DNA of 64,000 nt from Dipteris shenzhenensis (taxonomy: Eukaryota > Polypodiophyta > Polypodiopsida > Gleicheniales), in assembly GCA_047967505.1 (NCBI GenBank), contig CM106538.1. One strand, written 5' to 3'. A program made the position numbers and the translations under genes. Position 1 is the stretch's first letter. Every line of letters begins with the position of its first letter. The notes under the pieces are model-generated. The model searched no databases. It was not told the DNA's origin and saw only the letters and a program-made list of their open reading frames with translations. Shown here piece by piece: positions 13,078 to 22,430 of this stretch.

Positions 13078-13773
13078 ATGGAGCAGCAGGTGGCGGAGGA
13101 GGAGAGGGCGCCTCTCACGCACGTAGAATCTTTGAATGGGCGAGCAGCGGGAGGAGGAGCCTCTGCTCGCCCTCTCTGGCCTACCGTTGACGGTCCTCTT
13201 GGAGTGCAGCAGGAAGGTGCCCTCTCGCAGGCTCGTAACTTTTTCTACGCCGGCTTCTTGCTACTTCCTTGGCTTTGGTTCGTCAACTGCTTCTACTTTT
13301 GGCCCGTGCTTCGTAACCGCCAATTCGACCCTGTCCTCAGATCTTGTAAGCTCACTTCCGCTTTGCTTCATGAAAGAGTAATTCGCGGGCTCCAAACCGC
13401 GTCTGAACAAGTTGTAGGTGGTCGGTCTGCTAGAACCATCGCTCCTAAATCATTACCTGGTTCCCAATCAGGATCGGTTTAGTATTGTGCCAGTCCTTGT
13501 TTTCATCGGATGCGTCCTTATTATTGTGGTGTTTATATGCCGTGTTAGGTTATTTGCTAATATTTGCAGAATCTAATCTATGGTACTTATGTTGCTTTTA
13601 TGCTTCTTGTTTCAGATATTGTGCGTTCAGCAATTGGATTTTCTGTGTATACGTCGCTCCTCCTTGTGTGGGCTCTGACTTTTGCAATTGGAGGAGAACA
13701 AACGTTTGGTTCTTCTTGGAAGAATCTTGCAGTTTATGAGTTAGCGGACAGCTACGACTTTCTGGGTTCGTAA
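13078..13773 (+). CDS. PEN2: Presenilin enhancer 2 (gamma-secretase subunit), two exons
   Basis: Coding exons are 13078-13345 and 13616-13773, joined across a GT-AG intron of 270 bp. The splice completes a tyrosine codon and the 141-residue product runs to TAA. PEN-2 is the small membrane subunit of gamma-secretase; it supports presenilin maturation and intramembrane proteolysis. Residues 35-43 (PTVDGPLGV) and 56-76 carry the plant PEN-2 signature, including FLLLPWLWFVNCFYFW. Residues 89-127 (SYIVRSAIGF through IGGEQTFG) match the second membrane segment and following loop. Membrane segments are about 57-77 and 92-112. Length fits plant members (about 145). I chose ATG 13078 because the upstream in-frame triplet is TTG. 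The N-terminal 30 residues are low-complexity, as is usual. No stop or frameshift is seen, so the gene is probably functional. Confidence 0.92.
13346..13615 (+). other. PEN-2 intron
   Basis: The donor is CTT/GTAAGC at 13346 and the acceptor TTGTTTCAG at 13615, with a pyrimidine-rich lead-in. Removing it restores the conserved phrase SYIVRSAIGF. Read-through would end at a TAG at 13480-13482. Confidence 0.9.
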
Positions 13774-14329
13774 GGAGGCAATAATATAACATGGAATGTC
13801 CGGTCATGTTGGTATCGAGAAGCTGTGCAGACGCTTACCCAAAGAGCACATTATGTTTGAATCAAACATCTGCCGTCTGTACCTTCTCTAGCCTATAATT
13901 TGACCGTGATTTATTGCTCTTCATATGTACATGGCGACACACAGAGGTTCTAAGTAGCCAGATGCTACAATCATTTCTTCATCGAGGACAAAACACAAAT
14001 AATTGAAGTACTCACTTTTGCATCACTTCACTCCCACCACAATGGCTTACCTGAGGCCATTGTATGCCATGCATCCGCTAATGCATCCATCTAACACTCA
14101 AATCACCGTACTTAGGAACTTGCACTGTCGTTCCCTGTTGGGACTTTAATTCTTTATGGGTTTATTTTGTCATATTCATGGCTTGTTCCATTGTGTGCGC
14201 AATATGGTAAGGGGGACATCAACAATTTTGGAAGTTTGAAGCCTTTCTATGCCCTAAAATGTTTTCTTCAGTGGTATGGTATAATGTTAGATACAAAGAG
14301 TTGGCATACAGAGTAGGGTTTGAGTGTTA
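13774..14329. other. Downstream of PEN-2, no gene seen
   Basis: The stretch should contain the PEN-2 3' UTR. No clear polyadenylation signal or other coding sequence could be assigned. Confidence 0.4.
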
Positions 14330-14960
14330 TTGAAACTGTCATACTACCAATGGAGGTGAGAAGGTACTGTCCGATGTTCTCTATGCTCCATATCTTTGCA
14401 AGACGTTACTTTCTTCGTAAAGCATAGAACAAAGTTGAGTTCGACAACCAGCAACTGGTCGTTGGGTTGAACAAAGCAGTGACACGGGGGTTGAGGAAGG
14501 TGGTCTGTACAAGATCAGTACCTTGTTAGTCCAGGACTATGCAGGCAGTTCGATGTTTTGAGACACTCTTCTGGAGATATATAAGGCAGGGATGGTGGAT
14601 GGACTTCCACCAAAAGCACCTAAGATGTCTGCGAGGCTTGCATGGAGGGCATGCAGCGCTGGATGCATTCCCGAAGAAGGCCATGTCTGGTGCCTTCCTG
14701 AAGGAGGCACATTTTGGGACCTCAACCTTGGTGCACTCTGAAACTTGACAACCATGCCGACTTTAGGGGTCTGCTTATTTCTTACCTTCATTGACTATAG
14801 CTCCACGAGTTTGTCTATTTGTTCAGCAAACAAGTCATAAGCTTTTGGAAAGCTAAGGTCTAGAATGAACGACTTAAGACATTCAGAATAGAAAGAGGGG
14901 AAAAATTCACACAGAGGTAGTTGATGATGGCACACACGTTCAAGCAACTAGAAAGGAAGA
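14330..14960 (+). pseudogene. Decayed Ty1/copia fragment (pre-integrase and integrase)
   Basis: Pieces in three frames follow copia pol order: LSDVLYAPYLCKTLLSS (end of the protease-to-pre-integrase linker), YKAGMVDGLPPKAPK with an ACMEG-like zinc-site remnant near 14640, LTFIDYSS near 14780 (integrase core start), and the end of a 'DRGGEF'-type block near 14900. At least three frameshifts and several stops are present. No LTRs belong to it, so it is an old fragment. Confidence 0.6.
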
Positions 14961-15040
14961 ACCAGTCATAGTGGAGATGCCTTTGAGGTCAACTGCTGCA
15001 TATCTGAGCCCCATATGAGGTAGACAATGGGGCTTGAGAC

Positions 15041-15316
15041 CATAGTTACCAGGGAACGGCATTCCGACATCCGGAACGTTCCGGAAAAAAATAAAAAATA
15101 AAAAAATTGCCCTTTGAAAGTTTCAAATGGGTATTTTAGAGCTTTTATAGAAAGTTTAAAGCTGTAAAATGTTAGATTCTTTCATTTCCTAGCATAGTTT
15201 TGTCATATGATGATGTGTCATGTATGATGTGGCGTTTTGGTTCCTGTTCCCCCTTCCTGGAATGTTCCCGTTCTGACACCCAATTTCCGGAACGTTCCTG
15301 TTCCTTGGTAACTATG
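15041..15316. mobile_element. hAT-like MITE
   Basis: The element is 276 bp with 17-bp terminal inverted repeats, CATAGTTACCAGGGAAC on the left and its near-exact complement at 15300-15316 (one mismatch). Flanks CTTGAGAC (15033-15040) and CTTGAAAG (15317-15324) match at six of eight positions, fitting the 8-bp duplication made by hAT transposases. Subterminal copies of CCGGAACGTTCC, self-complementary at the left end, point the same way. It encodes nothing and would need a transposase from elsewhere. Confidence 0.7.
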
Positions 15317-15324
15317 CTTGAAAG

Positions 15325-15988
15325 TTTGGGTACTAGCTGCCAATTGGTGGCTTATCATTGAACACGTGTGAACTACTGCTGCATGGGCAGCTCATCAGCC
15401 AGTCATTGACTGCGCTATGGGAAGCAAACTTGGCTGTCTGTGGGTAATATATAAGCTTATATAGGTCTGGCCACATATGCAGCAGAGGCATCTTAGCCAT
15501 GTGGGCTGGAAAGCCTAGCAAAGGGGCTGGAAGGAAGTGCCCATTGGGGCTCATATAGGGCACATGGGCCCTTGGAATAGACCAGACCAGGGTCTGGAAC
15601 AGCTGCCTGGGGGTCTGGCCCATTAAGGGTTTTTGGAACAGGTTGCCTAGGTTAGCCCTTATATGGGGTTAGCCAGTCAGCTCCAGACAGCCAAATTAAG
15701 ATGGCTGAGTCAGAGGCCTAGCTGGCCCGATCTGAAGGGGGCCAGGCATTCAGCCCTCCTCTACAATAAATAGAGGCCCTTTGGGCCATTCTCTCTGATC
15801 CACCACAGCCATTGAAGCTCTCTAGGGCGCACAGCAAAGGAAGGGGGTACAGCAGGTGTAGGAAATCATTTGGTTCTCTGTTCCGCTCATATTCTGCAGC
15901 CCTTGGCTGTATGTAGGTGAGCCCCCTTTGCTGCCTATGTAAGCATATCTTGTAATGCTTTTTGGATTTGTCTATGCCCACAGATTGT
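15325..15988 (+). repeat. LTR-like promoter region, family shared with 32190-32828
   Basis: A GC-rich stretch leads to AATAAATAGAGG at 15765-15776, then CACAGCCATTGAAGCTCTCTAGGGCGCACAGC. The same order (TATAAATAGAGGGCC, then CACTGAAGCTCATTAGAGCACACAGC) occurs at 32470-32550. I take both as promoter parts of related copia LTRs. No start, end or primer site could be fixed for this copy. Confidence 0.45.
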
Positions 15989-15991
15989 GGA

Positions 15992-16029
<38 letters not shown>

Positions 16030-16454
16030 TTCGGTGTCTACGTGTCGTAAACTCTGTTAGAAATCACTGACCCCACCTTGTGAGCCCCTGATTGGAGGGG
16101 TAAAAGGGGCAGATAATAGGGGGCCAGGGTAGGCACCACAGCAGCAAAGGGGGCCTGCATATAGGGCCTTCAAGAGGCCTGGAAGAAGGCCGGCTGTAGG
16201 GCAGCAAAGGCCTACAGCAGGGCCTTATTTTGGAGCATATATATATATATAGTTTTCGGTGTCTACGTGTCGTAAACTCTGTTAGAAATCACTGACCCCA
16301 CCTTGTGAGCCCCTGATTGGAGGGGTAAAAGGGGCAGATAATAGGGGGCCAGGGTAGGCACCACAGCAGCAAAGGGGGCCTGCATATAGGGCCTTCAAGA
16401 GGCCTGGAAGAAGGCCGGCTGTAGGGCAGGAAAGGCCTACAGCAGGGCCTTATT
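15989..16454 (+). repeat. Tandem duplication across the copia A LTR start
   Basis: Two units, 15989-16231 and 16232-16454, share a TA microsatellite, a short flank and the first 170 bp or so of the LTR. The first unit has about nine more TA steps (15994-16026). Because the flank is copied together with the LTR edge, the duplication happened after copia A inserted. Confidence 0.85.
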
Positions 16455-16698
16455 TAGGCCCAGATCTGACCCTGGCTGATTGGCCAAACAGCCGACTGCA
16501 GGGCGCCCTATGGGGATGTCGGTGGAAGGGCCCCTTCTGGTCAGTACATATGCCCCACCCCCTGGGCTATAAAAGGGGCTTGTATCTACCCCCGTTCATC
16601 ACTCACTCCAGCCCACTGATTCACCTCGAGCTCAGGTTTGCCCACGGTTAGTGGATGAATATACTCTCAGTTTCTCTCTCTCTTGCTGTCTACATAGA
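16055..16698 (+). repeat. Copia A 5' LTR, left part
   Basis: The LTR starts twice, at 16055 and 16280, because of the 225-bp duplication. A TATA box (CTATAAAAGGGG) lies at 16567-16578. The sequence runs to CATAGA, where gypsy 1 begins. Compared with the 3' LTR it lacks about 75 bp upstream of CACCTCGAGCTCAGG. Confidence 0.85.
16694..16698 (+). repeat. Target duplication ATAGA, left side of gypsy 1
   Basis: ATAGA here is repeated at 27880-27884 on the other side of gypsy 1. The 3' LTR of copia A has the unoccupied sequence TTCATAGATCTC near 30490. Confidence 0.92.
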
Positions 16699-17166
16699 TG
16701 TTACGCTCAAGTCGAGGTAACATGACCTCGGAAGGGTCAGTCGATGTTTTCCTTTAAAGGATCAATGTTTGTATTATATTTGTTTGGACTTCATGTAAAT
16801 GATCAAAAAGGAATAAAGGTCAAGGTCCTTGGTGTGGGTGACATGGCACTAGACTAGGTGGATCTAAGGCTAAGGGACCTATATGCATGAAATGTGCCTA
16901 GGGGCAAATGTTTCAAAGATATCCAAGAGAGGGGTAAATAATGCATTAAGGAAGGACCCTAATTTTCTTACATGTGGCATACTAGATCCATCTAGGGAGT
17001 TTTGGGGCTCGTTGGAATTAAGCAAGCAGAAAGCTTTCACGAAGTGTGTATCATTTTGGATTCAGCAGAGAAGCTTGCAACCAACGAGGTTGGCTGGGAG
17101 GATAAACTAAGTGCCTGTGCCCGTGATTCAACGTAAAGCTAGAAGAAATCAGATTGGGATGTTTCA
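16699..17166 (+). repeat. Gypsy 1 5' LTR
   Basis: The LTR is 468 bp, TG...CA. A related LTR is the gypsy 2 LTR at 48658-49118. A short dyad, GAGGTAACATGACCTC, lies near 16715. Confidence 0.92.
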
Positions 17167-17168
17167 TT

Positions 17169-17180
17169 TGGTATCAGAGC
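17169..17180 (+). promoter_or_regulatory. Gypsy 1 primer-binding site
   Basis: TGGTATCAGAGC, complementary to initiator Met-tRNA, begins two bases after the LTR end. Confidence 0.9.
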
Positions 17181-18293
17181 GCAGAATATATTGCGAGCGG
17201 TCTGGGACTGGCTGGGCGTTTGACGACGGACAGTACGGAGCCCAAACTCTATGTAGATGGTAATTTGGCGGTTCGTAAGTCTGGGTAGCGTGGATGAACA
17301 GCGCGCGACAAGGGCTACTGGGTGGTCACGGAATTAGTTGCCGCAGGTGATGGTGCAACTGTGGGTTCACGGACGTCATCGTAGTGCTAGTCACGGCACT
17401 AGTTGTCGCAGGAGGGTTGGGTTCACGTAAGCTGGTGACCTTGCACTAGTAGAAGTCGAAGGAGATGGACGACGAGGCAGCTAAAGCGATCGACGAGCGG
17501 AAGTCGGGGCCATGCGAACGGCGCTTTGGGCAGCGATGGGCTGCATGTGTGTGCAGGTGTGGATGAGGGGTGAATGTCTAACATTGCGTCGGTCAAGTGT
17601 CACAAAGACTGCACATCGCTTGTTGGTCGTCAATTCTCGTCAGGCGCAAGATGTTTGCTTCGGGATTTTCTTGGATGATTCGATTGTGTGCCAGTATATA
17701 TGGTTGAGTTACACACGTTACGGTGAACAGCTAACCAGACAAAGACCACGCTGGAAGATCGAAAGGATTGCTACGTTAGATATACCGCCAGCTTGGTTGC
17801 ATTTCAGGGAATTGGGACGTTTGCGGAGAGCTTAGGACGCTGTCATATCAAAGATAAATAAAATTCACTTAAAGGTGTCACAGACTGCTCCAGAAACAGC
17901 TGAGAAGTATGCAGAAAAGCTTTGGATCAAGCTCCGGGCTCTATATGCCGAAGCAAAACTCTATGCAGAAGATGAGCACAGTTGCAGGTTAATGATTTGA
18001 AGTGGACTACAGGGATTGGTTGATCTCTTCATGCAGCAATAATTATAACCAGGGAGCTTTCTATGCCTTCTAAGTTTTGCGGGAGTATTTGCTTGTTTAT
18101 TTGTCTCCGTGTTTGAGTCAAATTGGATTACAGGAGTTTTCCCTAGTATAGGGAAAAGTGATTTTGGTTACAGTGTGATATATGCTTTGTCAGCTGTAAA
18201 GTTGGAAGTTGGACTTTCGATTTGTAATTACAGTTTCAAGCGGTATTTTATTTATTAAAAAAAAAAAAACCACACACAACCCCATTGACCTAA
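17181..18293 (+). other. Gypsy 1 leader
   Basis: This is 1.1 kb of untranslated leader between primer site and gag. It has no conserved coding frame. Its last part (poly-A tract at 18258-18270, then CACCCATTGACC-like sequence) is matched in gypsy 2 near 50193-50215. Confidence 0.7.
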
Positions 18294-19245
18294 ATGGAAG
18301 TAGAAGAAGTTTCCAGGATGGATCCCGTAGAGTCGGGAGTCCGGCCGACCCCGCAGGTGTCGCGCCCAGCAGGTCATACATTGTCTGGCAGAATTGCAAT
18401 GTTAGAGGATGCCTTGCAACAGATTTTAGCGCAGCAGTTACAAACAAATGTGGGGCAGTCTGAACTCAGGAAAATAGTGCATAGTATGTTTGCCAGACCG
18501 TCTCGTGAGGAGAAAGGTAAATCTCTGATGGAATCGGAGTCCAGTGTTCGTACGGTCGAGCCTAGGAGGGCTCAGGTGCCTAATATTGCCAATTATAGGC
18601 CAGAAAAGTATTCTGGTCGGATATCTGACCGTAGTTCCGATATCATTGACACCTGGTTACACAAATGGGACGAGGCATTCGCCATTTGTGAAATCAGGAA
18701 TGATATGAAGAAAATCCGCGAGGCCACCCATATGTTTAATGAGGCAGTGGATAGGTGGTGGATAAAACAGCAGAAAGATGGAGTAGCATCCACTACCTGG
18801 GAGGGGTTTAAAAAGGAATTTAGAAAACACTTCCTACCTCCTGACGAAGCATCCCGAGCTTGGGATCAGTATCGAAACCTTTGTCAGAGAAATTTATCAG
18901 TGGCAGAATACACTGATAAGTTTAGAGAAAGTGTAATGAAGGTTGATGAACAGGGCCCTACCTCAGTCAATCCAAGTAAAAGATTTTATCTTTGGATTGA
19001 ATGATCGGATAAAGATGGAAGTTCGGGCTAAGTATGCGAATACGCTAGATGAAGCAATTGCCATAGCCTTGAACTATGAGGATGCAAAAGGGAATAGACC
19101 AAGTGGGTTTGTGCAGGCTGGGACTCAGTATGGGTACCCGAAGAAAACTGGGTTTAAGAAAAAGTGGATTAGCAAAGGGAGTGCCTCACAGCCTAGTGGT
19201 CAAGCCAAGCAGGTGAAACCAGTTGAGACCCCTAAATCAAGTACC
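18294..19245 (+). pseudogene. Gypsy 1 gag, N-terminal part
   Basis: From ATG 18294 the frame encodes a gypsy capsid: an N-terminal coiled region about residues 25-60, then YRPEKYSGR, WLHKWDEAFAICE, WWIKQQKDG, TWEGFKKEFRKHFLPP and FRESVMKVDE, typical of the Retrotrans_gag fold. A small insertion near 18950 shifts the frame (TGA after YLWIE at 19002). The correct frame resumes as QSIQVKDFIFGLNDRIK from about 18958. The coding sequence is cut at 19245 by copia B and continues at 25391. Gypsy 2 has the same protein at 50223-51409. Confidence 0.9.
19241..19245 (+). repeat. Target duplication GTACC, left side of copia B
   Basis: GTACC is repeated at 25386-25390. Gypsy 2 keeps the unoccupied site (TCAAGTACCACCATTGG at 51165). 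Confidence 0.95.
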
Positions 19246-20047
19246 TGTTGAGATTGACATCTCCAGGTGTTCTGTACAGAGTGAGGGCCTTTGATGTGAG
19301 TGTGCCCGCCCAGTGAGAGAGGTCTCAGTTAGTCCGTATTCAGGCTCTTTTTCGACCTCCACAGGACTCGCTCCAGCACAATTCCGGCACCCACGAGACA
19401 GGGCCGAAGCGGGGGACAGAGGGGGACAAACCAGGCCAACCAACCCTGGCCGACCAGCTCCTGGCCGACCAACTCTGGCCGACCAGCTCCTGGCCGACCA
19501 GCTGGTCGGCCCAGTTGGCTGACCGACCAGCTGGTCGGCCTAGGCCAACTGGGCCGACCACCTACCCTGGCCTCCCCTACATAAGGGCCCTCCCCCTCCT
19601 CATTTTGATTATCTTCTGGTGCAGCTCCTCAGGCCTCCTGCAGCTCTCTGCCTCCTCCAGTGCTCCTCTGCTGCCCTGCTGCCTGCCCTCGCTCCCCTTG
19701 CAGATCTTTCACCCCTGCCTGTTGCTGTCCTTCAGTTCAGCCCTGGTGTTCCTGCTTCTCAGCTCATATTTGCACCTCTCCTTCCAGCTTCCGCTGCTGC
19801 CTTTGAGTGCCCGCATTGCTGAGCTTCTGAACAGCATTACTCTGCCTTCTACAGTCTCTCTCAGGCTCTTCTAGCAGGCTGTACTACAGGTTTTGTATTG
19901 CTGTTATAGAGCAGTATTTTCTCCTCTATTTATGAGGATTGTATCTACATTTTACTGTTTCATTGAGGGCTGAATTACAGCAACCTTTCAGGCCTACTGG
20001 TGTCTCATGCTTTCCTGTTATATTCACTCACTGCTCATATATTAACA
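19246..20047 (+). repeat. Copia B 5' LTR
   Basis: The LTR is 802 bp, TGTTGAG...TTAACA. It contains a 15-bp minisatellite (CTGGCCGACCAGCTC type, 19445-19503), a strong dyad at 19504-19559 and a probable TATA element (ACATAAGGGC) near 19579. A pyrimidine-rich transcribed part follows. Confidence 0.95.
19504..19559. repeat. Nested dyad in the copia B LTR
   Basis: GGTCGGCCCAGTTGG (19504-19518) pairs perfectly with 19545-19559. The loop contains a second perfect 16-bp palindrome, CCGACCAGCTGGTCGG (19523-19538). The block is identical in the 3' LTR (24843-24898). It lies just upstream of the presumed core promoter. Confidence 0.85.
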
Positions 20048-20059
20048 TGGTATCAGAGC
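20048..20059 (+). promoter_or_regulatory. Copia B primer-binding site
   Basis: TGGTATCAGAGC follows the LTR directly with no spacer and is complementary to initiator Met-tRNA. Confidence 0.92.
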
Positions 20060-20251
20060 ACCAGAATACTCTCTGATCTTGGAGCTCCTGTAGTGATGAA
20101 GTAGAAGGAGCTCGTCCTCGTCGGCAACTCTCTTTCCCGCTGACTACAGAGCTCTCTTCCTCCCCTATATATATATATTTTTGCTGCCTTCCTCTTGTCG
20201 GCAGCCCCGTTCCAGATTTCGATCTGCTCACCAGCACCTATTCTCCTGGTC

Positions 20252-20482
20252 GGCTGCCCTCTTCAGCCCCTGGTTGCTGTCCACTCCTTGTTTCCAGTCA
20301 TGGCTGCTGAAACAAAAGATTCCGCTCCGGATCTCCGCGTTCCTCCTATGTCCAGCTTCTTTCAAGACATGGCTGCCCTCTTCAGCCCCTGGTTGCTGTC
20401 CACTCCTTGTTTCCAGTCATGGCTGCTGAAACAAAAGATTCCGCTCCGGATCTGCGCGTTCCTCCTATGTCCAGCTTCTTTC
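20252..20482 (+). repeat. 119-bp tandem duplication over the gag start
   Basis: Units 20252-20370 and 20371-20482 both contain the candidate gag start (ATGGCTGCTGAAAC at 20300 and 20419). As 119 is not a multiple of three, the first start cannot read through in frame. Confidence 0.88.
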
Positions 20483-22430
20483 TGACAAGCCTGTACGCAT
20501 CCCCACCCTTCCTACATTTCCAAATGCTCGACAGTTGGATGGGACCAACTATTCCCTTTGGAAAGTTCAGATGACATCCGTATTGGAATCTTATGATCTT
20601 GCTGAGTTTGTTGATCCCGGGATCCCTCGTCCGACTCCTGAGGATGATCCGCATGCTCCTCTTACCTGGGACAAATTGAATGCTCGTGTGCGCTCGTTCA
20701 TCTTTCTCAATTGTCAACCATGGGTTCTCAATCATATCAAGCACCTTACTTCTGCACGTGCTATTTGGGAATTCCTTGATGGCATGTATCTTCGCGTCAT
20801 TCCCATGAAACGTATCTCCTTGGAAGTTCAGCTTCGTCGCCTCGATCCGGCTCCTTCCTCTTCCATACGGGATCACATCAATAAAATGCAGAGCATGCAT
20901 CAGGACATCCTCCATGCAGGCAAGGATATCTCCTCCGAAGATATGGCTATTACTCTCTTATCTCATGTTATTACAGACAGTCGATACGCCGCATTCTATT
21001 CTTCTCTTATTACCTCTGGCCGTCTCAGCACCATCACTTGGGAGGAACTTGTCCCCATGATGATGGATCAGGAGGAACAGTTCATCAAATCCTCTGATGG
21101 CCCTTCTGAGGCTCTTGTGGCCCACCGTCCTAAAGCTCGATCCAAGAATGCTCCGTCCTCTGCCGCTAGCCCATCTTCTTCGGATCCCTCCAGCGACCGT
21201 CCTGCTCCCAAAGGCAATTGCAATCACTGTGGCACTCCCGGCCATTATTGGCGCAATTGTCCCTACCGCAAACACAAACGAGCCGACGCACCCATGGCCG
21301 CTGCGGCTGATGCTTCCCTTACCCCCACCCCTGCATTTGTTCACCTTGAGCTCTTGAATTCGGTACCCCTTTCTGAAGTAGAGTCATTGGCTCTCCATAG
21401 TTCCGATGCTCGTGAATGGATCGTTGATAGTGGGGCTTCTCGGCATATGACCCCCTCCTCCTCGCTGCTCCAGGATCTCACTCCTCATCCTGGTCATGTC
21501 TGCATCGGCGACAAGCACTCTATTCCTGTTCATTCAGAGGGCTCTCTTGATATTATTCCTGATGGCAAAGGGGGTAAACACTCCTCTCGTGTTCTTTATG
21601 TTCCGTCTCTCGGCTTTCATCTCCTTTCGGTTCATCAGATTTGTCAAAACAATATGAAGGTCGAGTTTGAAGCAACCTCTGTTACCATCCGCGATCGTGC
21701 TACAGGACAACTGGTTTGGACCGGTCATTCTACTAATGGTATCTACAAGCTTGTCGCCCTTCCCTCCCTTACAGGCACCTCCCTTGGCGACCTTTGGCAC
21801 TACCGGTTTGGTCATCTACACATTGATGCTCTCCATCGTGCATTTCGTGACCAGCTTGTCCTCGGTCTCCCTGACATCGGCACTCGCCAAGGTCTCTGTC
21901 CCTCTTGTATATTGGGCAAACATCGCGAGCCGTTCGCCCGTCATGCCTCTCGCCGTGCCACCGTTCCTCTTGGCGTTGTTCACCTCGACTTATGTGGCCC
22001 TATGCAGGTTATGTCACTGGGGGGAGCCTCGTACTACATGCTCCTTGTTGATGACTTCAGTCGCTATTCTTGGATCTATTTTCTTTCCCACAAGGATCTG
22101 GCTTTCAGTCGATTCCAGACCTGGCTGGCCCTGGTCGAGAAAGAATCCAACCACTCGCTCAAAATTCTTCGTGCTGATAAGGGTGGCGAGTTCACCTCTC
22201 TCGAGTTTGATCGATTCTTGAGTAGTCATGGTGTCAAACGGGAATTTGCCAACACCGGTACCCCTTCTGATAATGGCGTGGTTGAACGTAAACATCGTAC
22301 CGGCGTTGAAATGGCTCGGACAATGCTGACTCACAGTCAGCTCCCTCAGTCCCTCTGGACTGAGGCCATGATGACAGCGATCCATACTCTTAACCGCTCT
22401 TCGACATCAGCGGTTCCAGGCATGACCTAA
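20419..22430 (+). pseudogene. Copia B gag, protease and integrase (frameshifted)
   Basis: The likely start is ATG 20419. A one-base shift near 20480 separates the first 22 codons from the long frame that is open to 22430. That frame has a UBN2-type gag (DGTNYSLWKVQM, then residues to about 215 counted from 20535), a CCHC knuckle at 21219-21261 (CNHCGTPGHYWRNC), a protease with DSGASRHM at 21426, a pre-integrase zinc site (HYRFGHLH, CPSCILGK) and an integrase core with HLDLCGPM, RADKGGEF and SDNGVVERKH. The frame is lost just after NRSSTSAVPGMT at 22430. Confidence 0.93.

Noticed and set aside
18209-18463. Frame beginning inside a poly-A tract before gypsy 1 gag
   Set aside because: It is an alternative frame over the gag start. 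The gag frame at 18294 is conserved in gypsy 2.
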